Assembly (NCBI GenBank): GCA_964422925.1
Contig: CAYRDC010000009.1
Span: 1-64,000 of the forward strand
Direction: 5' to 3'
Source: CAYRDC01 sp964422925
Lineage (GTDB): Bacteria; Bacteroidota; Bacteroidia; Chitinophagales; S012-47
DNA length: 64,000 nt
The notes beneath the pieces are model-generated. The model was given only the letters and a program-made list of their open reading frames with translations, was not told the origin of the DNA and ran no database searches. The translations under genes and the position numbers were made by a program. Of this stretch, positions 19,079 through 27,993 are shown piece after piece; the stretch's first letter is position 1, and the number at the start of each line of letters is the position of its first letter.

Positions 19079-21465
19079 GCGATCGTCAGGCGGCTTTTAT
19101 TGAGAGGAATCACCACGGAAGGCAGCCGGGCAATTACCAGGCCATCCTCCGGGCCTTTGGCCACCGGGTCAAAATCAGGAACCGGTTCCACCCAGCGGAA
19201 ATCCTCCGGTTCGGGGGTCAGTTTCTCACCGTCCAGGGTGATTTCCCTGGTGGATGGAAACCCGTGGAAATACAGGCGCAGGTTCCGATAAGGAGGCTCC
19301 CAATCGCCTTCCGCGGCTTCGAGCACCAGTTGTTTCCCGCTATCGTCCAGCCGGATCAGTCGCTGGTAGTATTCCCCCTCGCGGTAGGCGAAGCTTTCCC
19401 CGTCATCATCGTAAAACAGCAGCTTGCTCTCCCCGCTGCCGTGGTAGATATGAAGCTGCAGCTCAGCCGGCCGGCTGTCCGCGATGGAACCGGATGGCAG
19501 GACGGCCGGGATGATGGCTCCTTCCCGGACCAGGACAGGCAGTTTCTCAAGCGGGCAGTCCATGGTATGCGCCCGGCCTCCTTCAAACACCTGATCCGTG
19601 AACAAATCGTACCACCGTCCTTCCGGCAGGAATACTTTTGCCATAAACTGGTCGCTCCGCACCGGGGCCACCATCATGAAGGGCCCGAACCAGAACTGGT
19701 TCTGGTAGGCCGGGTCGTAGGCGAATTCGTCCCACGGCTGATACCAGGCCAGTGGCCGGATGACCGGAAGGCCTTCCGCGGCCGCCTCGTAAAACAGGCT
19801 GTAGAGATAGGGCATCAGCCGGTAGCGCAGTTTGATGTAGTTCCGGCTGATGGCTTCGACTTCTTCCCCGAAGGCCCATGGTTCGGCCGACCGGGTGTTG
19901 ATCATGGAATGAGCCCGGAAGAAAGGCGAAAAGGCGCCAATGGCAATCCAGCGGGCAAAGAGGGCCGGAGTGGCTTCCCCGGCAAAACCGCCCACATCAT
20001 TCCCGGCAAAGGGTATTCCGGTCAATCCCATGCTCAGCAGCAGCCTTACCCCGGCCAGCATGTGCTCATCGCTGGCGGTGTTGTCGCCTGTCCAGACAGC
20101 CGCGTACCGTTGTACTCCTGAAAACCCCGCGCGGGTAAGCACAAAGGGCCGCCTGCCTAAAATTTTCCTGGTGCCTTCATAAGTGGCCCGGGCCATATTC
20201 ATCCCGTACACATTGTGGGCTTCGCGATGGGTGGTTCTCCGGCCGTCAAAATCGAACTCAATCAGGTCCGGCACACATTGCCCCCAGGTGGCCGGCTCAT
20301 TCATATCATTCCAGAAGCCGTCTATTCCCTTTTCCGTGTAGAATTTGAAACTGCGGCCCCACCATTCCCTCGCAGACGGATTGGTGAAATCCGGGAAATG
20401 GCACAGCCCCGGCCATACTTCAGCCGCGTAATCGGCTCCGTCCGGGTATTTGACAAAAAAGCCTTGTTCCTTCCCCTCCCGGTAATATGGATAGCCCTCT
20501 TCCACTTTAATACCCGGATCAACGATTACCGCAGTGTGGAATCCCATTTCGCGGAGGCGGGAGGTCAATTGCTCCGGTTCGGGGAAGCGCTCCGGGTGGA
20601 AGGTGAAAACCTTGTACCCGTTCATATAATGGATGTCGAGGTAAATTACGTCTGCCGGGATGTCCTTTTCACGGAAAGTGCGGGCCATATTCAGCACTTC
20701 GCTGTCCGGGAAATAGGAGTAGCGGCATTGCTGAAAACCAAGCGCCCATTTGGGGGGCAAAGGCATGCGGCCGGTAAGGCGGGAGTACAGCTTCAGGATA
20801 CCGGCAACATCCTCCGCGTGGAGAAAGAAGTAATCCATCAGCCCGTCTTCAGCTGAAAAACTGGCAAAGCGGTTATTGGAAGCCCCGAAATTAAATACCG
20901 AACGGTAGCTGTTGTTAAAGAAGATGCCATAGGCAAAGCCGTGATGCAGGCCGATGTAAAAAGGAGTGCTCAGATACAAAGGATCGGCATCGGCCGGATA
21001 GCCGAAGTAATCCGTATTCCAATTGACATAAGCATTGCCCCTGCGGTCGAGGTTTCCGGTTTTTTCCCCCAGACCGATAAAGCGCTCGCCTTCCTGGAGG
21101 GTTTTGTAAGCGCTTACCTGGGTACCGTTCCAGGATGTCCCGAAAGCCGGGTCGTCCGCGTTCAGAAGCCGGCCCCGGGTGTTGAAAAAGCTGAACCGCA
21201 GCGGGATTTTGCCGATTTCCACGCGGATCAGCCCGGTGTTTATTTGAATATGGCTTACTGTTTCTTGTAATTCCCAGTCACAGGGTTCCGGTTCAGCGCA
21301 AACCGCGTAGGGCAGGGGCAGATCTTCCTGTCCGCGATGCCGGATCAGCACGCGGATAATCCCGGGATGATACACCGTGCATTCCACCCGGGCATTGTCT
21401 GCTTCGACCAGGAAACCCTGCTCCTGGCGGGTTAGATTCTGAAAATTTCCAAGCGCTTCATTCAT
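19072..21465 (-). CDS. Cytoplasmic GH31 alpha-glucosidase
   Basis: I take the ATG at 21465 as start, giving 797 residues (MNEALGNFQ...); the codon nine bases further upstream is TTG. No signal peptide is present, so the enzyme should work in the cytoplasm on imported oligosaccharides. Catalytic residues are D387 (GFWNDMNEPATWG) and D461 (WTGDNTASDEHM). It shares long stretches with the secreted GH31 at 10644-13073 (for example FIGLGEKTG, PPKWALG, REKxIPADVIYLDI), so the two are paralogues. It lies 29 bases after the symporter stop and overlaps the next GH31 gene by seven bases. Confidence 0.92.
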   Translation of the reverse strand: MNEALGNFQNLTRQEQGFLVEADNARVECTVYHPGIIRVLIRHRGQEDLPLPYAVCAEPEPCDWELQETVSHIQINTGLIRVEIGKIPLRFSFFNTRGRLLNADDPAFGTSWNGTQVSAYKTLQEGERFIGLGEKTGNLDRRGNAYVNWNTDYFGYPADADPLYLSTPFYIGLHHGFAYGIFFNNSYRSVFNFGASNNRFASFSAEDGLMDYFFLHAEDVAGILKLYSRLTGRMPLPPKWALGFQQCRYSYFPDSEVLNMARTFREKDIPADVIYLDIHYMNGYKVFTFHPERFPEPEQLTSRLREMGFHTAVIVDPGIKVEEGYPYYREGKEQGFFVKYPDGADYAAEVWPGLCHFPDFTNPSAREWWGRSFKFYTEKGIDGFWNDMNEPATWGQCVPDLIEFDFDGRRTTHREAHNVYGMNMARATYEGTRKILGRRPFVLTRAGFSGVQRYAAVWTGDNTASDEHMLAGVRLLLSMGLTGIPFAGNDVGGFAGEATPALFARWIAIGAFSPFFRAHSMINTRSAEPWAFGEEVEAISRNYIKLRYRLMPYLYSLFYEAAAEGLPVIRPLAWYQPWDEFAYDPAYQNQFWFGPFMMVAPVRSDQFMAKVFLPEGRWYDLFTDQVFEGGRAHTMDCPLEKLPVLVREGAIIPAVLPSGSIADSRPAELQLHIYHGSGESKLLFYDDDGESFAYREGEYYQRLIRLDDSGKQLVLEAAEGDWEPPYRNLRLYFHGFPSTREITLDGEKLTPEPEDFRWVEPVPDFDPVAKGPEDGLVIARLPSVVIPLNKSRLTIAW

Positions 21466-21471
21466 TGGTGG

Positions 21472-21479
21472 CAAACATA
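21472..21479 (-). promoter_or_regulatory. Candidate -7 box (TATGTTTG) directly before a start codon
   Basis: A perfect TAnnTTTG element on the minus strand ends six bases before the GH31 ATG at 21465, so transcription from it would give a leaderless or nearly leaderless mRNA. No convincing TTG is seen at the -33 position. Confidence 0.3.
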
Positions 21480-21494
21480 AAAGGCGTTAATGAT

Positions 21495-23108
21495 TCAGGA
21501 AAACCGGATCCACAGCAGCACGATGCACCCCAGCAAAAGTAGGGAAAGCCAGAATTCCGGTGTGTTGATCGCTTTTTTCAGGGTCAGGGATTCTTTCCGG
21601 TAAACCACGGCTTCAATCTGTGCCTTGTTTGGAGCCGGAGAGGTCAGGCTGGCCAGCACCAATACGGCTGTGCACAGGACAAACAGGAAGATGGCAAAAT
21701 GCAGGAAGTTAATAGCGGCAAAGGTATGGATCCAGCTTCCTGGCGCCAGGCGGTTTATGTACAATTCGGCTATCAGCCGTCCCAGTCCCAGGAAAAACCC
21801 GGTCCACAATGCCGCCAGGGCTCCGCGGGCGTTCAGGCGTTTGAAAAAGAGGCCCAGCAGGAACACGGCCGCTATGGGAGGAGCAATGTACGCCTGCACG
21901 CTTTGTAAATACAGGTACAATTGGTCGGAAAAGAATTTCATAAACGGTATCCATAGCATACCCAGTACTACCAGGACAGCTGTTGATATTTGGCCTACCC
22001 ATACCAGTCTGCGCTCGCTGGCCGAAGGATTATACCGCTTGTAGAAGTCCAGGGTAATCAGGGTGGAGCAGGAGTTGAAAACCGAGGACAGGGAACTCAT
22101 CAATGCGGCAAAGAGCCCCGCAATGACCAGGCCCCGCAAACCGGCCGGCAGGAGTGCCCGGATCAATGCAGGCAGGGTCTCGTCCGGATTGCTGATGTGC
22201 AGCTGCCCCTGCTGCATCAGGGCAAAAGCCACGATGCCCGGAAGCACGAAAATGAACAGCGGCAGCATTTTCAGGAATCCGGCAAAAACCGTCCCCTGCC
22301 GGGCATGGCGGATGTTCCTTGCCGAGAGCACACGCTGCACAATGAACTGGTCGGTGCACCAGTACCAAATACCCAAAATCGGTGCCCCGAACAGTATACC
22401 CGTCCAGGGATAATTGGGATGTGAAGCCGGTTTCCAGAGATTGAAATATTCCGGATCCACGATGTCGGTGAGTCCGCTCCAGCCGCCAATGGCCCGGAGC
22501 CCGAACCAGGTGACAACTATCGAACCGCCCACCAGTACCAGCATTTGCAGGGTATCGGTATACACAACGGCCCGCAGGCCCCCAACTATCGTGTACAGGC
22601 CCGTAGCTATTACCAGGATCAGCGCCCCGGTCCAGAAGTCAATGCCAATGGCTGAAAACACCACACCCCCAGCATAAATTGTCACGGAGATCTTGGTCAA
22701 TACATACCCGATTACAGAAATTACCGCCAGGTAGGAGCGGGTGGCGGGGCTGTACCTTTTTTCCAGGAATTCAGGCATGGTGGCCACCCCGCTGCGCAGG
22801 TAAAAAGGCACGAACACCCAACCAAGCAGAAGGAGCACCATACCCGCCCAGATTTCGTAATGGGCTACCGGCACCCCGTCACTGAAACCGCTGCCGGCCA
22901 GCCCGATCAGATGCTCCGAACCGATATTGGATGCGAACAGGGAGGCTCCCACGACAAACCAGCCGATATTGCGCCCGGCCAGGAAATATTCCCCGGAAGT
23001 GTTTTGCCGTCCCCTGCGCCAAATAGCCCAAAAAGCAATAAAAAACACCATCGCGAAATAGGCGATGATGACCAGCGTATCCGGTGTGGACAAATTGCCA
23101 AGCCGCAT
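21495..23108 (-). CDS. Sodium:solute symporter (SSS/SLC5 family)
   Basis: The ATG at 23108 gives a 537-residue membrane protein (MRLGNLSTPDT...); the codon two positions upstream is TTG and was not chosen. About 13-14 transmembrane segments and the SSS signatures are visible: GSEHLIGLAGSGFSDG near the N-terminus, a glucose-transporter-like ILxGAPILGIWYWCTDQFIVQR segment in the middle, and FAALMSSLSSVFNSCSTL further on. SLC5-type sugar transporters share these. Together with the following GH31 genes it probably imports a sugar with sodium. First gene of a four-gene run. Confidence 0.88.
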   Translation of the reverse strand: MRLGNLSTPDTLVIIAYFAMVFFIAFWAIWRRGRQNTSGEYFLAGRNIGWFVVGASLFASNIGSEHLIGLAGSGFSDGVPVAHYEIWAGMVLLLLGWVFVPFYLRSGVATMPEFLEKRYSPATRSYLAVISVIGYVLTKISVTIYAGGVVFSAIGIDFWTGALILVIATGLYTIVGGLRAVVYTDTLQMLVLVGGSIVVTWFGLRAIGGWSGLTDIVDPEYFNLWKPASHPNYPWTGILFGAPILGIWYWCTDQFIVQRVLSARNIRHARQGTVFAGFLKMLPLFIFVLPGIVAFALMQQGQLHISNPDETLPALIRALLPAGLRGLVIAGLFAALMSSLSSVFNSCSTLITLDFYKRYNPSASERRLVWVGQISTAVLVVLGMLWIPFMKFFSDQLYLYLQSVQAYIAPPIAAVFLLGLFFKRLNARGALAALWTGFFLGLGRLIAELYINRLAPGSWIHTFAAINFLHFAIFLFVLCTAVLVLASLTSPAPNKAQIEAVVYRKESLTLKKAINTPEFWLSLLLLGCIVLLWIRFS

Positions 23109-23157
23109 AATCAAAGTTTTGAGCAGGGAAATTAACAGATTCCGGCCGGAATGAAAT

Positions 23158-23183
23158 AAAAAAAGCCGGAGCTGTGCCCCGGC
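23158..23183 (-). terminator. Rho-independent terminator after the T9SS protein gene
   Basis: On the minus strand an 8-bp stem (GCCGGGGC/GCTCCGGC, one G-U pair) with loop ACA is followed by seven Ts. It lies 21 bases after the stop of the gene at 23205-24554 and separates it from the symporter operon. Confidence 0.85.
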
Positions 23184-23204
23184 CTTAATATGGGTAGAGT
23201 TAAT

Positions 23205-24554
23205 TTACCGGCTCAACACCAGTTCCTTATTGGTTTTCCGGCCGTTTTCCAGCAAGACCACTACCTCGTACACTCCGTTGGGCAGGTCTTTTGTAGTCAA
23301 CAAATAAGCATCCCCATAGCCGGAGGCAGGAGATACGGAACAGACCAGGTCCCCGTTGGCATTGAATATCAGGATACCAGTGGCCTTACCGGGAGTGTAC
23401 ACTTTTACCATGTCACTGGCCGGGTTGGGGTAGAGCTGGATTTGGGGAATGGCCGGGTTGATAGTGACAGATACAATGTCGGAATAACTGTAGCTGCCGT
23501 CATTTTCGATCATTTTAAGGCGGTAGTAAGCAGTTCCGGATAAGGGGTTTTGATCCAGGTATTCATACGAAGCACCGGACGGGCTGTTCTCGGCTGAAAC
23601 CGCGGCTATTTTCATAAAAGACTGACCATCATCAGACCGTTCAATTTCATATTGACTGAACTGGCTTTCATTGGCTGTTTCCCATTGCAGGCGAACCCCT
23701 TCCGGTTGGGCTAATCCGGAAAATGAAGTAAGTTGAACAGGCAAAATACCCATAGACAAGGGAATGGAACCATAAAATCCGGCATTCCCGTCATTTAGGT
23801 CTCGGTTCCAGGCATTGCCTGTTGCGGAACCCGGGGTCATTGCATCCACTCCGTCACACATGTAATAATCCTTTGTAGTATTGCCATCCCCGTCATTATT
23901 CCACCAACTACCGCTATTTCCCTGCTGATTCATGAAGGTGACTAAAGTGATATAAAGGGTTGCTGTATTGTTTGTTCCCAGGTCAGCCAGAGATATAGAA
24001 AATTCAACACAATTATAAGTTGTACTGTATGCAATCTGAGAGCTAGCATTTATTCCCGGAGGTGCATACCAAGGTGGAGTACCATTATCCCACATCTCGA
24101 TGCTCAAGCCTGAACCCGTCCAGTGAATGTCGATATTCCGTTCACTCAACTGTGAACCTCCGGCACCCAGCGGCATACTGCCACTGTTACCATTGGAAAC
24201 AGCGCCAATCCAGGTGTAATTTCTTGTTCCACCCGTTGTATAACCTATGGACAAGCCAGCGTGGAAGTTGCTGGGCGTGCTCAGGTTAGCCACTTTAATT
24301 AACCCGAACAGGCTGGTGCCGTCTGTTCCGAACCGGACTTCTGTTAAATCCGCGTCATCCGTCATCCCAGCATCCGTTCTTCTGTCCCCGCTGGTACCCG
24401 TATAAATCCATTGATTGTTAGAAATAGTAGTTCCATGGATTGTAGAAGAAGGGGTGCCTGTCCAATCGCTAGGATCTCCGTCAACAGTGATCTGGGCTTG
24501 CGAAGCAAAAGGCAAGACTGCCAAAAGCATTAAAGTGAATATTAATCCTTTCAT
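23205..24554 (-). CDS. T9SS-secreted protein with CBM9/DOMON-like N-terminal domain
   Basis: This 449-residue protein has a signal peptide (about 1-20, ending ASQA) and then ITVDGDPSDWTGTP, the typical opening of CBM9/DOMON-like beta-sandwich domains, extending to about residue 245. A fibronectin-like segment follows (LTSFSGLAQPEGVRLQWETANE...). The last ~75 residues (LYPNPASDMVKVY...) are a T9SS type A sorting domain. No catalytic motif is seen. A carbohydrate-binding surface role fits the surrounding starch genes but is inference. The gene is transcribed alone, with a terminator behind it and a divergent neighbour in front. Confidence 0.75.
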   Translation of the reverse strand: MKGLIFTLMLLAVLPFASQAQITVDGDPSDWTGTPSSTIHGTTISNNQWIYTGTSGDRRTDAGMTDDADLTEVRFGTDGTSLFGLIKVANLSTPSNFHAGLSIGYTTGGTRNYTWIGAVSNGNSGSMPLGAGGSQLSERNIDIHWTGSGLSIEMWDNGTPPWYAPPGINASSQIAYSTTYNCVEFSISLADLGTNNTATLYITLVTFMNQQGNSGSWWNNDGDGNTTKDYYMCDGVDAMTPGSATGNAWNRDLNDGNAGFYGSIPLSMGILPVQLTSFSGLAQPEGVRLQWETANESQFSQYEIERSDDGQSFMKIAAVSAENSPSGASYEYLDQNPLSGTAYYRLKMIENDGSYSYSDIVSVTINPAIPQIQLYPNPASDMVKVYTPGKATGILIFNANGDLVCSVSPASGYGDAYLLTTKDLPNGVYEVVVLLENGRKTNKELVLSR

Positions 24555-24749
24555 TTGGCTTTTATTTTACTACACCAATCCGTAAAAAGCGAGGGCTGAA
24601 TGAAACTTTGGAGGGTATTTTTTACACCTTTTAAAAAAGGAGCTTAAAGCCATGAAATTTCCGCGAAAAATCCAAGGGTTCTGTTGACAAAAGGTGCTGA
24701 TACCGTAGCCAAAAGAACAGGAATCTGTAATTTTAATAGAAATTTTAGA

Positions 24750-26162
24750 ATGAGGACAATCCGGATCCTTGCTGCCATTCTGCTCTTTTTACCCATCCGT
24801 GCATTCTGCCAGTTGACGGTCATTGTCGATACGGTCCCGGCCAATACACCGGCCGGAGACAGCATTTTCATGGCCGGGTCGTTTAACAGCTGGAACCCGG
24901 GAGACAGCCTGTATATCCTGCACCGGCAACCCGACAGTACCTTCCGGCTCACGCTAAACCTTTCGCCCGGGAGCATACAGTATAAGTTTACCCGCGGCTC
25001 CTGGACCACAGTGGAGGGAGGCGCGCAGGGGCAATATATCCCCAACCGGTCGCTAACCTTTTCGGCAGGCAATACGGTACACCACACCATCCTGGGCTGG
25101 GAAGACCTCGGGGGCGGCAATCCCGTACATACTGCTGACAGCAACGTGCATGTCCTCACCGATTCCTTTTTCATGCCCCAGCTGGGGCGCTACCGGAGGA
25201 TTTGGGTTTACCTGCCGCCCGATTATGATTCCTCTGGCAGAAGTTACCCGGTATTGTACATGCAGGACGGGCAGAACCTGTTTGACGATGCCACCGCCTT
25301 CCTCGGAGAATGGGGCATTGACGAATCGCTGAACAGCCTGTTCGCCCAAGGCGATTCCGGGATCATTGTGATTGGTATCGACAATGGCGGCACACACCGG
25401 CTGGACGAGTACAGCCCTTATGTCAATGCCCAGTATGGCGGAGGTGAGGGCGACCAATATGCGGATTTCCTGGTAAACACCCTGAAACCGTTCATTGATT
25501 CGGCCTACCGCACGCTGCCGGGCCGGGAGCACACGGGCATTATGGGCAGCAGCATGGGCGGATTGATTTCCTTTTATGCCGGGCTAAAGTACCCGGAGGT
25601 CTTCAGTAAAATCGGGATATTTTCTCCTTCTTTCTGGTTTTCTTCCCAGATCTATTCCTTTGCCCAAAACCTGTCGCATCCATATGATATGCGCCTGTAT
25701 TTCCTGGCGGGCCCCAACGAATATCCCGGGATCGTGCAGGATATCCAGAACATGTACAACACCCTTCTCGGTTCAGGCTTCAGCGCCACGGAAATGAAAA
25801 TGGTTTTCCCTACGGACGGCCAGCACAGCGAATGGTTCTGGAAGCGGGAATTCCCGGCTGCTTACCAGTGGCTGTATTACGGTATCGGCACGGGCTTTCT
25901 GCTGGGCGCTTCCCCGCGGCAGGCCATCACCCTGTATCCCAACCCGGCCAGTAGTGAAATCAGGCTGGTGGGGCTGGAATCCTGTTCTGACTCGGTGATT
26001 CACGCGGAAGTGTATGGCATACTCGGCAACCTGGTTCTTGAAGCCGAGCTCAGGGACGGCCGCTACCGGCTTTCGGTGGAGGGGCTGGGCAACGGCCTGT
26101 ACGTGCTGAAGGTATCGTGCGCTGGCGCTGAACTGGCCGGGAAGTTCCGGGTGGCCCGTTAA
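24750..26162 (+). CDS. T9SS-secreted esterase-D-type hydrolase with starch-binding-like domain
   Basis: Start ATG at 24750 gives 470 residues with a signal peptide (MRTIRILAAILLFLPIRAFC). An in-frame start 66 bases upstream would bury the signal. Residues about 22-118 resemble a CBM20/CBM48-like fold (AGDSIFMAGSFNSWNPGD...). The second domain (about 135-375) is an esterase-D/IroE-type alpha/beta hydrolase: nucleophile S268 in GIMGSSMGGL and histidine H359 in TDGQHSEWFW. The C-terminal ~80 residues are a T9SS sorting domain (LYPNPASSEIRL...). Such fusions hint at action on decorated or particulate glucan; the substrate is unknown. Confidence 0.82.
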   Translation: MRTIRILAAILLFLPIRAFCQLTVIVDTVPANTPAGDSIFMAGSFNSWNPGDSLYILHRQPDSTFRLTLNLSPGSIQYKFTRGSWTTVEGGAQGQYIPNRSLTFSAGNTVHHTILGWEDLGGGNPVHTADSNVHVLTDSFFMPQLGRYRRIWVYLPPDYDSSGRSYPVLYMQDGQNLFDDATAFLGEWGIDESLNSLFAQGDSGIIVIGIDNGGTHRLDEYSPYVNAQYGGGEGDQYADFLVNTLKPFIDSAYRTLPGREHTGIMGSSMGGLISFYAGLKYPEVFSKIGIFSPSFWFSSQIYSFAQNLSHPYDMRLYFLAGPNEYPGIVQDIQNMYNTLLGSGFSATEMKMVFPTDGQHSEWFWKREFPAAYQWLYYGIGTGFLLGASPRQAITLYPNPASSEIRLVGLESCSDSVIHAEVYGILGNLVLEAELRDGRYRLSVEGLGNGLYVLKVSCAGAELAGKFRVAR

Positions 26163-26187
26163 CGCGAGTTTTCCCTTTCCGGATGGC

Positions 26188-27993
26188 TTATTTCAGGCGG
26201 AGGATATCAAACCCCCATGGCGCGGATTCAAGCACCAGGCTTTCGTTGTCAAATTCAGAATTGCCAAACAGGTGCCTGACGGTAGCAGGCAGGTTTTCCA
26301 TGCCCAGGGCCTGGAGGATGATGCCAGACAGTTGAAGCGATATTTCCGCGGGGGTATCCCCGAAGTGGGCAATGCAGATAAGCACTTCCTTTCCGGTAAA
26401 ACGGGCCCAGGCAAAGACCGGAGCTTCGGGAGGGTCTTTTACCAGGCTCTCGGACAGGTCGAGGCACTTCCCGGTGGCGAACACTTCCTGTTCTGATACG
26501 AGCTTCAGCAGGGCGGCATACCAGTCATGCAGGGTGCGGGTATTGCTGTCGAGAGCGGCTGGGTTCCAGTTCTGGGAAATCAGTGGCTGCAGGGTCGGTA
26601 GCGACCAGTAGTCAAAAATGGTGGTCCTGCCGTCATCCCCGCCAAAGCCTTCGGCTTCTTCGGCAGGCTCGCCCAGTTCCTGGGCCGCGTAAATCATCAC
26701 CGGGCCTTTTCCCAGGGCGGCTGTCACGCCCATGGCCGGTACGGCTTTCCATGGGTCACCCGCGAAAAAGCGGCTGGCTATACGCTGCTCGTCATGGTTC
26801 TCGAGGAAGCGCAACAGCTGGCTGTCCGTTTCGGACAGCGCGGCATGGGCCATGGACAGAGCTGGAATGCCGGCCCGGCCTTCGATAACGGCCCGCAGGT
26901 TGTCGTACATGCCGGTTTTGTCGTACAGGTAATCGAAATGGCCCTGCTCCAGGTAGGTTTCGTAGGCGTCCGGGTTGTAGATTTCGGCAATGAAGATAAT
27001 GCCGGGATATTTTGCCTTTACCTGCGGAAGGGCCCATTCCCAGAAAGCCACGGGCACCATTTCGGCCATATCGCAGCGAAAGCCATCCACGCCTTTGCCA
27101 GCCCAGAACAGGAGAATGTCCAGCATCTTGTGCCAGGTGTCCGGCACGGGGTCGAAATGCTCTGTTTTGTCATGCAGGTAATCAATCCCGTAGTTGAGTT
27201 TTACGGTTTCGAACCAGTCGTCAACGGAAGGCTGGGGTTTAAATACATTGTTACCGGTGGCTTTGGCCGGGCGTTCCCGGTAAGACGGATATTGGCGGGC
27301 AGAATCCAGCGGCAGGGGATCATAGCCTTCCGGAACCCGGAAAGACCGGCCGGGGAGGTAGTAAAAGTTGTTATTCGGGTCAAAAGCCCGGGAGGTGTCA
27401 TCGCCTGCCCCGAGGTCCACCACGCCTTCCGGTTTGCTGTCTGACCGGTAATCCCGTGCCACATGGTTGGGCACGAAATCCATCAGCACCCGCAGGCCCG
27501 CTTCATGGGTACGTGCGATAAGGGCGTCCCACTCCGCCATGCGCTCCGGTACGTTTTCCGCCAGGTCCGGGTCAACGTCATAATAGTCCTTCACCGCGTA
27601 GGGCGAGCCGGCCCGGCCTTTCACCACCAGCGGGTTGTCCGGGGTTATGCCAAAGCGGCTGTAACCGGTCATGGTGGCGTGCTCCAGGATGCCCGTGTAC
27701 CATACGTGGGTGGCCCCGAGGTTTCTGATGTAACGCAATGAGGATGAATCGATTTGGTTGAATTTGCCGCAGCCGTTTTCTTCAATGGTGCCGTAAGGTT
27801 TTCGCGTGGTATCGTTGTTGGTGAACCACCGGGGCATCAGCTGGTAAATCACAAACTTATTTCCTTGCCAGGTGACAGGTAATGTAGCGGGCTTGGAAGC
27901 GGTTGACCCGGATTCGGGTGCCTGGCAGGCAAGAAGCAGGAGCAGGCCGGCCAGGAAATACCCCAGGAGGCTATTTCCGGCTGTAGACTTCAT
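26188..27993 (-). CDS. Lipoprotein GH13 alpha-amylase
   Basis: The 601-residue product has a lipobox (LLLLAC, C23), so it is a membrane-anchored lipoprotein. Catalytic residues are D308 (GVDGFRCDMAE), E337 (IFIAEIYNP) and D401 (FLENHDEQRI), with MDFVPNHVAR as region I. It resembles alpha-amylases that cut starch or maltodextrin, comparable in role to SusG, though no susCD genes are present. Its first 23 bases overlap the end of the BadF-type kinase gene, suggesting coupled translation from the same mRNA. Confidence 0.9.
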   Translation of the reverse strand: MKSTAGNSLLGYFLAGLLLLLACQAPESGSTASKPATLPVTWQGNKFVIYQLMPRWFTNNDTTRKPYGTIEENGCGKFNQIDSSSLRYIRNLGATHVWYTGILEHATMTGYSRFGITPDNPLVVKGRAGSPYAVKDYYDVDPDLAENVPERMAEWDALIARTHEAGLRVLMDFVPNHVARDYRSDSKPEGVVDLGAGDDTSRAFDPNNNFYYLPGRSFRVPEGYDPLPLDSARQYPSYRERPAKATGNNVFKPQPSVDDWFETVKLNYGIDYLHDKTEHFDPVPDTWHKMLDILLFWAGKGVDGFRCDMAEMVPVAFWEWALPQVKAKYPGIIFIAEIYNPDAYETYLEQGHFDYLYDKTGMYDNLRAVIEGRAGIPALSMAHAALSETDSQLLRFLENHDEQRIASRFFAGDPWKAVPAMGVTAALGKGPVMIYAAQELGEPAEEAEGFGGDDGRTTIFDYWSLPTLQPLISQNWNPAALDSNTRTLHDWYAALLKLVSEQEVFATGKCLDLSESLVKDPPEAPVFAWARFTGKEVLICIAHFGDTPAEISLQLSGIILQALGMENLPATVRHLFGNSEFDNESLVLESAPWGFDILRLK

